IMG/VR virus record: IMGVR_UViG_3300024999_000030
Span: 268,731-332,730 of that record
DNA length: 64,000 nucleotides
Reading direction: 5' to 3' (one strand)
DNA from: a virus
Shown piece after piece: positions 39,958 through 52,800 of the stretch (position 1 is its first letter; each line of letters starts with the position of its first letter). The notes under the pieces are model-generated. The model did not search any database and was not told the origin of the DNA. It saw nothing but the letters and a program-made list of their open reading frames with translations. Both the position numbers and the translations under genes were made by a program.

Positions 39958-42465
39958 ATGTCTAATATTTTAATTGCTGAGGATAAAACCGCTCCCTCGT
40001 ATGTAGAACAATTTAATTCTAAGATTGCTATAGATGTAGATCAAGCAGGACAATATAGTGGACTTAAGGTTTTATCTTCTGGTAAAGATTATTTTATTAT
40101 GACTCGCTCATCTAGATCGGAAGATATAACCGTTAATCTTATTTTAACAATAATGTCTGGAAATTTTAGCGGCTCCTCAATTAAAAGAATGGAAAGAGTT
40201 TCTCCAATGGTCCCCGGGACCCAACGTCTATCAGACCAAAAAATAGACACAACTTCAACCAATGTGTTTAAATCTACAGTAGGTGTGGCCCTGAATGATA
40301 TTTATATGAGGGCAATTGGAATGCATAAGGTTTTATCTGGAGAAGATGTAAACCTTTCTCCTCTTGGTGGTAAATCTATAAAAGATGAAATTGAGGAATC
40401 AAGAAGAGAGGTATCACAATTATTACAAAGTTATCTTCAAATATATAATAAACCATTAGGTTCAGTTTCAATTGATGTTAATGAAATTTTATCTTTTGCA
40501 ATGGCTAAGTATGCAATTGAATTGGAAAATTTAGCTATGCAAAATCTCAATAGTTTAATGATGCCAATTATGAGTAATGTTATAATTCCAGAAGCAAAAA
40601 AACTCACTAAAGATTTAGTTAACAAAACAATTCAAGAGTGGAAAGATGGTATTAAATCTGGAGATCCAAGAGAGATTTTGGGATCATCAGACTATCAAGC
40701 TTTAAGTTCCAATCTCTTTAAGCCCCTAGAGAACATGTATAGAGATATGGTAGTATCAGCTAACAAATCTGCGGATGTTATGATTAGTGTTGTTGAAAGA
40801 GTAACGGATGGATATAGCAAAGCTTTAGATAGCGTAATTAAAGAAGGTATTGATAATTATTTTATTTCTTCGACTCTTAAATTAGCCACAGATTCTGCAT
40901 TACAACCAAGTGTTATACATATGGTTTCTCAATATTCATCGATAAATGCAGTAGCACAGGCAATTCCCCGAGCAGCTAAGGTTTTTTTCCATGCCATAGA
41001 TGACAAAGTAAAAAACACTTCTGGCGAAAATAAATCGTGGAATGTTGTTAATATAGCTCCACATTTGATTCAAACAAAACCAATGGATACTTTTCAGGAT
41101 AGGGCTATGGCTGCTTCTCCATCGGTAAACTTATTATCATTAACTAAAACAGCTGCCCTTGAACTTATGGCTAATGGAAAAATTAATGATGCTTTGGTGG
41201 TTACTAAAATAGCAGCGAATTTATCCCGAGCTGATAATTTCAGTACAGATAATCTTAATTTACTTTATTTTGCTTTACAGGCAGTGGATAGTATAAGTAC
41301 GGGAGAGGGAGGAAGAGCTATTAAATTGACGGGTATTGTTTCTGGTCGTGCTAAAATAGGAGACTCTATTCGCAAAATAGCTTTTCCATTAACTAAAAAC
41401 ATTCCTATTCTACAAGACAATCTGAGAGTTATGACGAGTATAGATAAAGTAGTTTTAATGTTGGAAGTAAAAGATGAAATGCTTAAAGAATACAGTGAGG
41501 CTATAATGGCCACCCTTGACTTAGACTCAGTTAGAAAGAAAGAATTAAGTCAATTTGGGGAGTGGGGACAATTTGGTAAAGATGGAATAATGCTTAGAAC
41601 TTGTCAGTCTGTAGCGGATATTATAGAGGTTTTACAAGAGTTATTTATTATATCTACGGCCATTGCTGTGGGACCATATGGTAAAGATTTATTGATTTCT
41701 TTATCTGCTGCTAAACAGATGGAAGATTTAGATGAAAGAAGACAAAGTTTAGCTACTGAAGTTAAAAAATCTATAGATTGGTATAGTGCAACAGTTCAAA
41801 AACATAAGGGTCAACTTCCTCAATCAGCTTATACAAAAGACTGGATGAGTCAATTAAGGGCCCACACGATTACTTCTATGCGGGATATAGATGATTACTA
41901 TAATAGTGTATATATACCTTCCCTTGAGGCTGTGAGAGAGGCTGGCGCCTACATGGGACAGCTTATGAGGTCTGGTAATTTACCAAATAGTTTTGCTCAA
42001 TTGGTGTATGCAAAAGTTAGGTCTCAAACATTCGACTCTTGCCCATTCGGTTTAATAATTCCAAAGGGGTGTCAGTCGGCTGGGAGATTTATTGATAAAT
42101 TAGATCCTGTTTTGCAAAATGATAAAGAGGAAGAGGCTGCTAAAAAAGAAGCAAGTAATAGATATAAATTACATGAAGCAATAGAGGACAGTAAAATTGA
42201 ACCTTGTAAATGTAAATATTTACGTTCCCTTATGGAAGAACATAATGTACCCTCAGTGGTGTGTAATTGGGGAGAGGGGGACGGATTAGGACACGATTCA
42301 ATCGATTTTACTGAAGGTTTAGGAGCATACTATCCGAACACCTTCATGAGTGGCTTGTTCAGTTTGCCGTCTGCTTTGGGCCCAGAGGGTCGTGAATCTT
42401 GGTTTGCTAGGTCACCCGGCACCACCCCATTTGGGCAGACCTCATGGACGACTCCCGGCCTATAG
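39958..42465 (+). CDS. hypothetical protein, 835 aa, C-terminal Cys-rich region
   Basis: Not recognised. The first 60 residues are strand-rich (SKIAIDVDQAGQYSGLKVL), and the body is long and helical. It carries repeated K-T/I-A motifs (LTKTAALEL, VTKIAANLS, LKLATDSA). The last 140 residues hold cysteines (CPFGLIIPKGC, PCKCKYL, VVCNWGEG) and end in a Gly/Pro/Ser-rich tail. The stop is followed by a CTATTAATA-like motif, so this gene ends a transcription unit. It is probably a virion protein. Confidence 0.68.
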   Translation: MSNILIAEDKTAPSYVEQFNSKIAIDVDQAGQYSGLKVLSSGKDYFIMTRSSRSEDITVNLILTIMSGNFSGSSIKRMERVSPMVPGTQRLSDQKIDTTSTNVFKSTVGVALNDIYMRAIGMHKVLSGEDVNLSPLGGKSIKDEIEESRREVSQLLQSYLQIYNKPLGSVSIDVNEILSFAMAKYAIELENLAMQNLNSLMMPIMSNVIIPEAKKLTKDLVNKTIQEWKDGIKSGDPREILGSSDYQALSSNLFKPLENMYRDMVVSANKSADVMISVVERVTDGYSKALDSVIKEGIDNYFISSTLKLATDSALQPSVIHMVSQYSSINAVAQAIPRAAKVFFHAIDDKVKNTSGENKSWNVVNIAPHLIQTKPMDTFQDRAMAASPSVNLLSLTKTAALELMANGKINDALVVTKIAANLSRADNFSTDNLNLLYFALQAVDSISTGEGGRAIKLTGIVSGRAKIGDSIRKIAFPLTKNIPILQDNLRVMTSIDKVVLMLEVKDEMLKEYSEAIMATLDLDSVRKKELSQFGEWGQFGKDGIMLRTCQSVADIIEVLQELFIISTAIAVGPYGKDLLISLSAAKQMEDLDERRQSLATEVKKSIDWYSATVQKHKGQLPQSAYTKDWMSQLRAHTITSMRDIDDYYNSVYIPSLEAVREAGAYMGQLMRSGNLPNSFAQLVYAKVRSQTFDSCPFGLIIPKGCQSAGRFIDKLDPVLQNDKEEEAAKKEASNRYKLHEAIEDSKIEPCKCKYLRSLMEEHNVPSVVCNWGEGDGLGHDSIDFTEGLGAYYPNTFMSGLFSLPSALGPEGRESWFARSPGTTPFGQTSWTTPGL

Positions 42466-42466
42466 T

Positions 42467-42475
42467 ATATTAATA
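42467..42475 (+). promoter_or_regulatory. ATATTAATA motif, CTATTAATA-like
   Basis: ATATTAATA differs by one base from the recurring CTATTAATA and lies 35 bases before the ATG at 42511, in one of the few gaps of the virion block. Confidence 0.38.
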
Positions 42476-42510
42476 AGTTTATATCTAAATTGCAATGTTG
42501 GAGGAGTAAA

Positions 42511-43251
42511 ATGAAATATGAGATTGCCACTGATCTTCAGGTAAAGAGCGAAGCTAAAGAGCCTGTTGTCGCAGCAGAACTTTCTATTAACGATAAAATA
42601 AAGAAAGAAGCTTCTGGCCGCCACGTTTATGATGTAGACTCTGCTAGTGGGAAAGAGGCATACGGTAGAAGTCTTGATTCCGCTATTGAATTTCTGTGGG
42701 AAAAGGTAAATCGTAGTGTTGACGTGAGGGCAGATAATAAACTCTCTATTCAACGTGCAGCTAGCTATTATGGTGAAATTGATAAGGCTATTTCTACCAT
42801 CGTTCGTTCTGATGTAGCTGGTATAATGTCTAATGAAGATCTATCTAAGTTTGAAGAAATCCGCATTGCTATTAATAAAAAACATGAGGATGTTCTTAAA
42901 ACCGCATTAGCAGTACACAACAAACCATCTAACGATGAGTGTTTGGAATGTGGTACGTTACTATATGGCGGTAAATGCATTGCCTGTGAGGGTGATGGCG
43001 ATATGGTTAAAGAGGCAGGTTCCCCCGCATTACAATTCTTTGAGAGTGGTTTTATTGTTGGAGTTGCCACCGACATTATGAATTATGTTGTTACTTCAGG
43101 TATGAACTTAACTGATGCGGTTAACACTGCCAAAGAATCATTCGGACTTACAAAACGTGAGGAATATCGTTTGCGTAAATATCTTAACTATATGGGAATG
43201 GTTGCGCCGCAAATGATTTGGCTTCCTCCTTCGGAAACTAGATTTTCTTAA
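42511..43251 (+). CDS. hypothetical protein, 246 aa, zinc-finger-like Cys pairs
   Basis: Not recognised. ATG 42511 follows GGAGGAG; an upstream TTG at 42490 is less likely. The N-terminal part is helical and charged. A CxxC pair in DECLECGTLL and another in KCIACEGD, 11 residues on, form a likely zinc ribbon. Two VKEA/KKEA segments resemble the K-x-A motif of the block. The C-terminal 70 residues are helical with a tryptophan at MIWLPP. Base use is slightly richer in G+C than nearby genes, as for a strongly expressed gene. Confidence 0.65.
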   Translation: MKYEIATDLQVKSEAKEPVVAAELSINDKIKKEASGRHVYDVDSASGKEAYGRSLDSAIEFLWEKVNRSVDVRADNKLSIQRAASYYGEIDKAISTIVRSDVAGIMSNEDLSKFEEIRIAINKKHEDVLKTALAVHNKPSNDECLECGTLLYGGKCIACEGDGDMVKEAGSPALQFFESGFIVGVATDIMNYVVTSGMNLTDAVNTAKESFGLTKREEYRLRKYLNYMGMVAPQMIWLPPSETRFS

Positions 43252-43269
43252 AAATGGGGGCTCTCACAT

Positions 43270-43830
43270 ATGGCAATAAAAACCTGGAAGGAGTTGCTAT
43301 CTGCCATAGATCCAACTCTGGACGCATCTAATATAGCTTTAACACAAATTTCTGCTAGTTTAGAACTGCCCGACGGAAGAAAGATTGACCTTCCAATCCG
43401 GGCAGATTCTACTGTAGATAGTCTTAAAGCAGCCTTTACTCTTCCTTCTCCCCCAAAAGAAGAGCCTGAACCTGAATCTCAACCACAGATTTTACCAACG
43501 GCTCCTAAAATAACAAGTAAAATGCGTCAGTTCATGAGAGAGTTTTTTGAAACTGAAGCTGATCAAAAAGAATTTATAGAGTTTGCTGCTTTTGATGATA
43601 AGGCTAAGCAGTTTTTTGGCGACGTGTCTAATCCTATAGAGGCCTATGAAACTGAATATCAAGCTATTCCTGGTGTTACAGATTTAGAAAAATTTAAGAA
43701 TTTCTTATATAATAAACCCACGCCCGCATCCCAACCTACCCCTGAGGCAAAAGTTGAGACGCAGCCTATCCCAGCTCCCGCTCTTACTAATAAATCGGTA
43801 GGCAAGGGCCCCAAGAAAAAGAAACAGTAA
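43270..43830 (+). CDS. hypothetical protein, 186 aa
   Basis: Not recognised. The first 60 residues form a possible ubiquitin-like beta-grasp (ISASLELPDGRKIDLPIRAD then TVDSLKAAF). A Pro/Glu linker follows, then a helical middle (MRQFMREFFETEADQKEFIEF), and a Pro-rich tail ending in Lys residues. It precedes the 3988-residue gene by 36 bases. It could be a chaperone or partner for the giant protein; that is inference from position. Confidence 0.58.
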   Translation: MAIKTWKELLSAIDPTLDASNIALTQISASLELPDGRKIDLPIRADSTVDSLKAAFTLPSPPKEEPEPESQPQILPTAPKITSKMRQFMREFFETEADQKEFIEFAAFDDKAKQFFGDVSNPIEAYETEYQAIPGVTDLEKFKNFLYNKPTPASQPTPEAKVETQPIPAPALTNKSVGKGPKKKKQ

Positions 43831-43866
43831 GACAGATTAGTCCCCTATTATAAGACGGAGGAACGT

Positions 43867-46800
43867 ATGGCTTTCACCCTGTATTCCGCTAAAGGTAAAG
43901 AAAAGGAAACTAAGACACCTAAAGGCCTAGAGGAAGTTGAAACTTTATTTCCAGGCCAGGGCTCTCTTCAGTCCGCACAAACCGCTCTGCAGGCTACCCC
44001 TAAAAAACCTAAGGCCGAAAAGAAAGAGCTGGTAAAATCCAAGGGTAAACCAAAATTAACAACTAAAGAATCTCCAGAGGCACTTGATTTAGAGGAATCT
44101 GAGCAACCAGAAGATACTTCTAGTTCTTTGGCGGAAACTTTTGAAAAAGCGGAATCGATTACCAGGAAAAAGGGACCATATAGTTTTAATGCTAACTCTC
44201 AATATGAAATTGATACGGACCCGTATTATAGAGTATTTGAACATCGTGGTAAAACTATTATTTCTAGTCAGCCAGACACATATATCGTTATGGATTATAA
44301 AACCGGTTCTTATAATGTGGGATATAAACTTGGGGATGGATCTGTATCTTGGTCTAGATTAACTTCACGCAGTAAAGTTTTAGTTGCTAAAATGGTTAAA
44401 GCTTTGGAAAATGTACCAAGTGATCCAGAAGCAATCAACAATCCCAATGAACCTCAAGGGTCCATGGATTGGGGACAAAGACTCGGAAAATTCTTACACC
44501 TCACTAAACGCGCAGTTGCTTATGGTAATGCTGCTATCTTTAATATTTATATTGCGTCTGGTGAAGGAATTATTCCAGAACCAGATTGGCAAAATAAAAC
44601 TTTTGTAAAATCTGGCGAGTATTATAAGCCGGTTGGGGAAACTTGGGAACCAGAAGAAGCCTTTGTGTGGTATAAGGTTATAGCTTCTGTTTTAGGAACA
44701 CCACAAGAGTGTTTACTTGGAATGGCTAAGCATCGTGGAACCTCTACATTTGACATATATATTGCTGATGTAGACGGTTCAAATTCTCATAAAGCCAGAA
44801 TAGCTGATATAAAATTGTTTAATTATATTTCTGGTGATCAAATTGATATCACGGAAATTAATGATTATTATGAAAAATTTTCCAATAAAGAATCAGCCAA
44901 GCAAGTTGTTTCGGCAGACACAATTGCTACAGATCTTGCCACTGAAGAGGTTAACAAACTTGATTCTTCTACATTCTTCTTTGTTGATGGAAACGCCCCC
45001 AAAAGAATTATAACAGGAACTAGATATGAAATTTTAAGAGAAGGAAGCAAAGCATATATTAAAGCAGCTAGTGGTCCAGCTAAAGCGTTTCATTCTGATC
45101 TTAATTTAAGAACAGCTTTAAATGCTGAATCTATTCCCCTTTCAGAAATAGACCAGGTAGCCAGAATCACCAATAGAAAATCAGGTTTTTACCATGCTGA
45201 TATGAAAGCGAAAATGGAAAATGTAATAGCCCAAGGACACGCTGTTCAGTTTGAAATAGGGTCTATGGGAGACGATGGGACTTTTTATCCAACAGGTAAA
45301 GATGAAGACGTTTTCTGGGCAATCATTCCTACAGGTAGGGATTTTTATATGGAGGTGTCTAAGATTGAAGGTGGTTCTGCTTCTATTACTGCTGACACTA
45401 AAACATTGGAAATGGTGTCTACCTCCCCTGCAAGTCCAGATCAACTTAAAGTAGTGTCTAAACTTATTAGTTCTGTGTATCCGGTTTTCTCTAAAGAAAC
45501 ATATGGGGATGAGGCCCTTAGAGAGCAATTCTCATCGTTATTAATTACACCCCCACCCAATCCATTATATGGTTTTGATTTAACTTCTAAGCATAAACAA
45601 TCTAAAGAATTGCTTTTATTATTTATAAATTATATGTTTAATAATTTAGAAGCTAAATTAACTAAAGACACTGATTATGCAATTACAAGTAAAGAAAATG
45701 TGCTCGCTAAAGTAGATTCTTATTTAGGTAGAGTCACTAAATTAGATGCAGATAGCTTAGCACAATTGTTTTTTGGATCTCCTATAACTCATATTAATGC
45801 TGATTATATTGATAAATTTTATGAAGATATAGTGGGCGCAGGTGCCGATCAAGACTTAGCCTCCACCGAAGAGGGTTTAGGTCAACTTCGCCGCCGTGGT
45901 AAATTTGTAGATTCATATATTCAAAGCCCCATGATAGGGCAGCAAGAAGCGGGTAAATGGTTTATTAAGGCTGTGGAAGCAGTTACTATTGAACCCAGTG
46001 GTATATATGTTATTGAAAAAACTAAACATGGTACGACTAAGAAAAAACAAAATATCTATTTAGCTGAAAGAAATCTTGATTTTGAAAGTGGTACAGACAC
46101 TAGTCGTTTACCTTTTGGTGCTGTGTCTTTCAGTATGATAGATTTTAGAACTGGAAATATAGTCGCCAATGTTATGGCTAAAGAATCCGGTAAATATAAT
46201 TTTCAAGAAATATCTAAAGATGATTTTATTAAAGCATTTTACTCCAGTAGGCCCACTCAAGAGACGCTTGCTCAACGCTTAACTTCCGATCTGAAGGGTA
46301 TCGGATTAACCACGCCTAAAGCAAAAACCGTGTCTAAGCAATTGGTTGGTCAATTAGCAGCCTTATTATCTGACCCAGAAATTATTGCTAATATTCTTGG
46401 TGTTCCAGAAGAAGATGTAGCAACCTGGTTACACGGCCCCGATAAACTAGATGAAAAAATTCTTGCAGAAACCATTGCGTATTTTTCTTCGTTGTTAGGG
46501 GAAGATAAATACATGGGCCCATCCGTGGCCCTAGAATTAGAAAAACTAGTTTCGCAGCTCACGACTAAAGCTAAAAAATTTAATGCTAAAGATTTTATAG
46601 AATCAGCTCCAACAATTGCTGCTGAACTTATGCTTATTGTTTTGAATAAATTACGTGGGACTGACCTTATGTATAAGGTGGCTACTGAGGCCCGCAGGTC
46701 CCTAGACGCTTACTATAATAATACTGGTACTGCCGCATTTGTTAAGGTGTCCACTGGCTTATATAGTGGTCCATGCGCAGTTTTTTCTGATAAAAAAGAT

Positions 46801-49800
46801 GAAAGCAAAATTATTCTTTATCAGGAAGGTAGAATATACAATATAGATAGTGAGGATGCAAAAGAAAGTTTAATTACAAATACCATATCTAGTAAAAATG
46901 TATTTTATGTTGCCTCTATGGGGCAAACGGCAGTAAAAGCTGATGTGACTATGGTTGATAAAGCTGACCGTCTTGCAGCTGAAAATATAGCAATCAAAGA
47001 TATTATGACGTTTGTAACTAGTTATAATGGTGACACTATTTCTCCTGCGGATTTTATAGAATTTTTACAAACCACTATTGTAACTAAACTCAATGTTAAG
47101 CTTAGTTCTAATATGCTTAATAAAGTTGGGCGTATGGCGGCGATGCCTAAGGATGCATTTACACAAGAAAAAGCCCAACAGATTGCAAAAATATTTTCTG
47201 CCGCTGCATTTATTCCTAGAATTTTAGGGCATATTATGATTTATGATATTGCTGCTGGAAAATCTGGACAAATGCTTAAAATTTACAGAGATGTGGTTAC
47301 CACAAATGGATTCTGGGCACCAGTTCCAAGCGATTGGTCTGTGGATCCTAAGGTAGAAAAAAGTGGTATTGTGGTTTATGGAAATTCTAGAGAGTCTTAT
47401 ATTAAAAATCTTATCACGGCCACTCGACCCGCTCCAGCGTTTGGAGATATGGAAACAACTATTGCTTCTATGGATAGAGATTGGGGTACTTCTCCAGAGT
47501 CTCAGGCAAAAGTATATGACTTTTTTAGAAAGGTTAACTATGTTTCTGGCATGTGTTTAGCTAAAGTGGTTTCCTTTGAGGATGGTGAGGAATCAGGTGA
47601 ATCTGAATTTCAAAACATTCAAATTGTAAATCAAAAAATTCAGACTTTCTTTATGGGTCCTAATAAGAAATCATTAGCTTCTAATCTTAGATATGTAATT
47701 GAATCTGGACATAAGAGACTTAGTAAAGATGTAAGACTATATGACCCATCCACTCTCGCCAGAAAGGTGGCATACTGGGCCATGCAGAATTTACATATCT
47801 CAGCTTCGTTTATTGGGCTGTCCTCTAATAGTACAGTAGAATTTAATCGATCTTCTTTTGTGGATTTGATTAATGCATACTTAGCAATGCCAGAAAAATT
47901 CAAAGCGGATAATTTATATACCGATGCTTTGTATGCCGCTATTAAGGTTTCTTTGAGTCGAGCGATGAATATTATTATGACAGATCGCCGTTATCAATTA
48001 GAAAGAGAGACTATCTTAGCTAGAATTCCAGAAGAATATCTTAGTGACGATGCGGTTAGTCGCAGCAAACAAGTTGAATTGGTTCAATATTTAACTCAAG
48101 CGCTTATGTCTTATTGGCTTTCTAATCTCGCAAGCATCTCAGCTCCATCTGGTAAAATGAAAGTAAATCAAAAATTTACTGGTTTTGAAGATTTAGTCCG
48201 TGATCCAGATGAAGTGGTAGCGGGTTTAGCGGCTGCTTCACCAGAATATCTTATCGGTATGTTGTTGTGGACTTTAGCGGATAATAAAGTACAACGTGCT
48301 GTTCGTTCATCCCTGGGTGGCGCCAATACTGGTATTACTTTCCAGGATACTATGCAGCCCGATAAACTCACATTAACCCAGATGCAACAGTTACTTCATG
48401 AAACGTTAGGTTCCTTTACTGTGTCACTTATGTCTATTTTAGATAAGTCTGGACATATTTTAAATAAATATTATAACGTTGCTATTTTAAAAGATTATAA
48501 TAAATCTAGGATTAAGAATAAAGATTTAAGTCTTAGAGCTTTTGCTGAGGCAACCATTAATGATGAATATAGGGCTGCTAAAATTGCCGAAGCCTGGTCT
48601 CCTGCATTTGAAGAAATGAAAACAAGGGCTACGGTTGCAGAATGGAAATCATCTGGTGTGAAGGGCGTTATGAGTCCATCTTTTGCATTGGCTTCTAAAT
48701 TTGGGGCAGGGGCAGTAATAGCTCAAGGTATGAGTGATGAATCTCATGTGAATAATGGTGTACCATTCCTCATTACTGCAATGCAAGCAATGACTAAAGA
48801 TCATAGATTCGCTTTTAAGATGACTGCTGATATTCTAGAACATGAAGATTTTTCAGAAACGCTTCCATTTGCAGCCCAAGAGATTAAACGAATTCTAGAG
48901 GCTGGTAAATTTAAGTATAATTATAAAAATAAATTAGACGCAGATAGTCTTAAAAAATATTTATTGAATGTTTATTTTGAAATCAGACGTCGTAGACAGG
49001 GTGCTTACTATGTTCGGCCAGAAGACTCTATGGCAACGATGGAGGGCCAGACCACTGCATTCGAGGAAGTTGTAAAGGAATTAGCAAATAAAAAAGATGG
49101 TCTTACTAAATATAGTTTTGGCGACATTCAGAAGGAATTTAATTTTGCTTCGCTTCCGCATAAAACTAAAAAAGAATTTACACCTATGGATAAATTCTTT
49201 GAGGTGTTTAAGAAACAGTTAACAGAAAGTGGAATGAATCATATGGGTGCGTTTTCTTCTATCATGCAAACGTTTAATTATAGTAAAAATTACGCCTCGT
49301 TTCCATTATTAGTTTATATGATGAAAAGAAATCTTGGTACTATTCCCAATCTTTCTGATATTCAATATAACAAAGATTTCTTTGAAACAATGGGCCGGGC
49401 TCTTGCAGCCACAGTTATGGATGTTTCTAAACTTAATACAATGACTGATGCTGCAGCTAGGGGAATGCAAAAAAGCTTTGTGTCTGGTGGTTTAAATATT
49501 TCGACTGTCATTTCTAATATTATGGCATTTGTATATTGTTTAAATAATCCAGATATTGGGCAACATCTTAGGGAATTAAATAAACTTGATTCAGCTGGAA
49601 GAGTATCTCTTAACAGGAAAATGATGTCTACTCGATATGGTATTTCATCTCACGCTAAAGAAGTATTAGGCGTTCCTAGTGTGTCTGTTTCACCGGATTT
49701 TGTTGGTATGTTAGATCAAAGTAGGGTAAGTAGTCTAGCGGAAGCAATTAGAGCCTTTAGTAGTAGGCATCAAGATATTGAAGATGTAGTAGACTACATT

Positions 49801-52800
49801 CATGGTGAAGCTACGTATATTCCAGAAGAAGCTAAAAAACTATTTGAAGTCTTCGCTTCTATGGCAGGGCACCAATTAAATTCTACATCTCAGGCAGTAA
49901 GAATTGGAAACGATGAAGCTATTGATAAAGTTACGTCTGGAAATTATGATGCTTCATCTGAGCCCAGTCACAACGCATTTGTTGTGGATGCTATAAATCA
50001 AATTAACGAAAATCTGGTTTATAATGTTTTTGGGGCCACTGAAGCTAAGATGAAGTTTAATCCTAAAAAACCATTTGACACCGGGGCCATTCCAGTAGAT
50101 CAATTTTCTAACTTTACAGATGCTATGAAGGCCGCCATGAAGGCTCATAATATTAACACTTCTGATGATTTAATCGGAATGATTTATAATACCCGTAGAG
50201 ATTTTCAGTCTAGTGGTGAACAGTTGTATGATATTATTTGCAAAATGGTAACGTCAATGTTACCAAAGCAAGCCCCAGATTCAGGGGCTATGCCAGCTTC
50301 TCCCTCTTCAGACGCTGCTTGGAACTTCTATGTAACTCAAGATGGCGTTGACTCACTAGTACCAAAAGCCCTTAAAGATGAAATTATTAATGCGGATGTA
50401 GAAGATATATCTGTAGCTGATGTATTAGCAATGGCAGAAAAGGTTTTTGAAACGCTTTCTATTAAATTAACGGGTAAGGCATTAGATGATTTAGCTACAG
50501 TAAAGCCTAAACTTTCTATTGGACAAAAGGCATTAGATAAAAACTTTTCTACGTTGAAGGCTGATATTTCAAACTTAATTAATAATAAAGAAGAATTAGG
50601 CGATGATGAATACGCCACACAGCTTTATAATATGTATAGTAAAAATAATCGTCTTGTGGTGTTAAAATTTGTGGCCGATAACTACCAAACTATTGGAACA
50701 ACTCCTTTGGAGGCTTGGGACAAAATTGCCGCCATCATGAATAATAAATTATATTTAACGGATAAGTCTTCACAGACTATCGTAGATAAATTTAAGAAAT
50801 CTTTACATAAAACAGGGGGTAATAAAGAATATCCATTTGCGTCCACTGGCTCCTTTGATAATGAAGTTCATGATTTAGCATATCTTGCCACAGAAATAGC
50901 TATTACTTTATCATTACCTCATGGTAAAGTTACTGAAACATTTTCAGTTCCCGTGGACATTCAAAACAATCAAATGGACGTACAACGATATTATCGTACG
51001 GTAATGGCTACAAATGCAGAAAAACATGTGGCCACATTAAGAACAGATATTAAATCATTAACTAGTAAATATCAAGACTTGGTAAATGGAGCACCTGTTA
51101 AAGATACGGTGTTAGCCCTATCTAAAATTATTTTAGATAAGAAACACCGCTTAGATTTAGAGGGAGTGGCGTGCAAGACTCTCATTAGGCCTATGCCGTT
51201 ATCAGAAAGAATTGAAACTAATGTTTTAGAAGATGTTGCTAAAACAGTTTTAGTTTTACCAGCCCGTGCCCTTAAAAGCAGTGATGATAAAACTACCCAT
51301 TATATTGTTATGCAAGATTTAACTTTTAAAAAAATTACCTTAATTCCATATAAAAATCTACCCACAGACATAGCAAAAGAGATGAAAGACTCAGGAAGCG
51401 TCGTAGTGGAATTATATCCTGGAGCTGAAAGCGATATAGCAGTTTTACCAAGTGTCATGGGTTCTGATATTTCTTCAGCCTCTTCAGCTGTGGCTTCACA
51501 TCTCAACGAAGCCTTGGGTGATAAAGTTCCCACAGACAAAGCAGAAGCCCTTCTCGTTTTATTTGGCTATCAACTTAGTTCAATTATAATGGCATTAACC
51601 GATACGCTTACGACTTTTGAATCATATCGCATGGCTATTATTAAAAGAATGGGTTTCAATAGTGGGTCTTATGCGGTTATCAGTCCTTCATTATTGGAAA
51701 TCTCAGAAACAGTTCCAATTATTCAAAAGAATGATTTACCTGTTTCTTTTAAAGAGTTTTTATCTGACATGGACATGGAAGATCAAAATATATATTTAGA
51801 TAAAGAATCTTTGAAAGATTTAGTTAAAACTGTAGTGCCAGTTAAAGTGTTAAAGGTAGATAGGACTTTGAGTGGACGAAAGTGTGCTATTGTTTCTATA
51901 GACATTCCAGGTGAGGTGATTAAATCAAAAAGTGTCCCAACTGTACAAAAACCACCTAGCAGAAGAATTATTGCAAACGTACCATATGAATATTTATCTT
52001 CAGCCGCTGCGGAAAAAACATTACCTGGAGTATATTTTGCTGTTAGGGAAAGGTTAATTTATTCACTCAGTCATCCTATTCCCGGTAAAGAAGCCCTTCT
52101 TAAAAAATTTGAAATCGGGCCAACAGATCCAGCTATGATAAATACTACATGGTTACGTAAACATTTGAATGGTATTCAACAAGCTGAAGAAGCTGGTGCC
52201 ATATTACCTGGAACCACAACCCAAGCTAAACGTCTTTTGGATCGAAAGTTTGCTGAGCCGGCGCGTACAATTGAGCCTTTAATTGGTAAACTTTCAAAAT
52301 CTCCAGTTATTATTGCGCGTGATTTACACTCAACCGTTTTGGATGTGTTAAAGAGAACTTGTAAGGGAGATGAACAAGCATCGATGGATATAGATTCGCA
52401 CTTAGCTCCAATTATGCCTAAAATGTATTCTCTTACACCAGTTAAAACCAGAACATTGGCAAATGCATCTGGACAAAAAAGCATTCGTTTTGATAGTGGA
52501 TCCGAATTGGTTAATGCATATTGGTTGCCTTCTACAAATGCTGACGCTGATTTTCAGAAGAATATCGGTAAATATTATGATACGGCTAGGGCGATATACG
52601 GGGTGAAGAAAACCAAATCTGCTGGCCTTATCAAAGCTATGTCTGAGGCGACGATTATTGCTCCCGCTGAAAAAGCGTTGGCTTTATTAAATGAGTCTTT
52701 ATTGGTTGCAGAAGAAGTAAACGACGATTCAATGATTAAAATTTTATCCGCTGCAATTGAATCCATCCAAGATCATTTTTCTGATGATTTAGTTTCCAAT

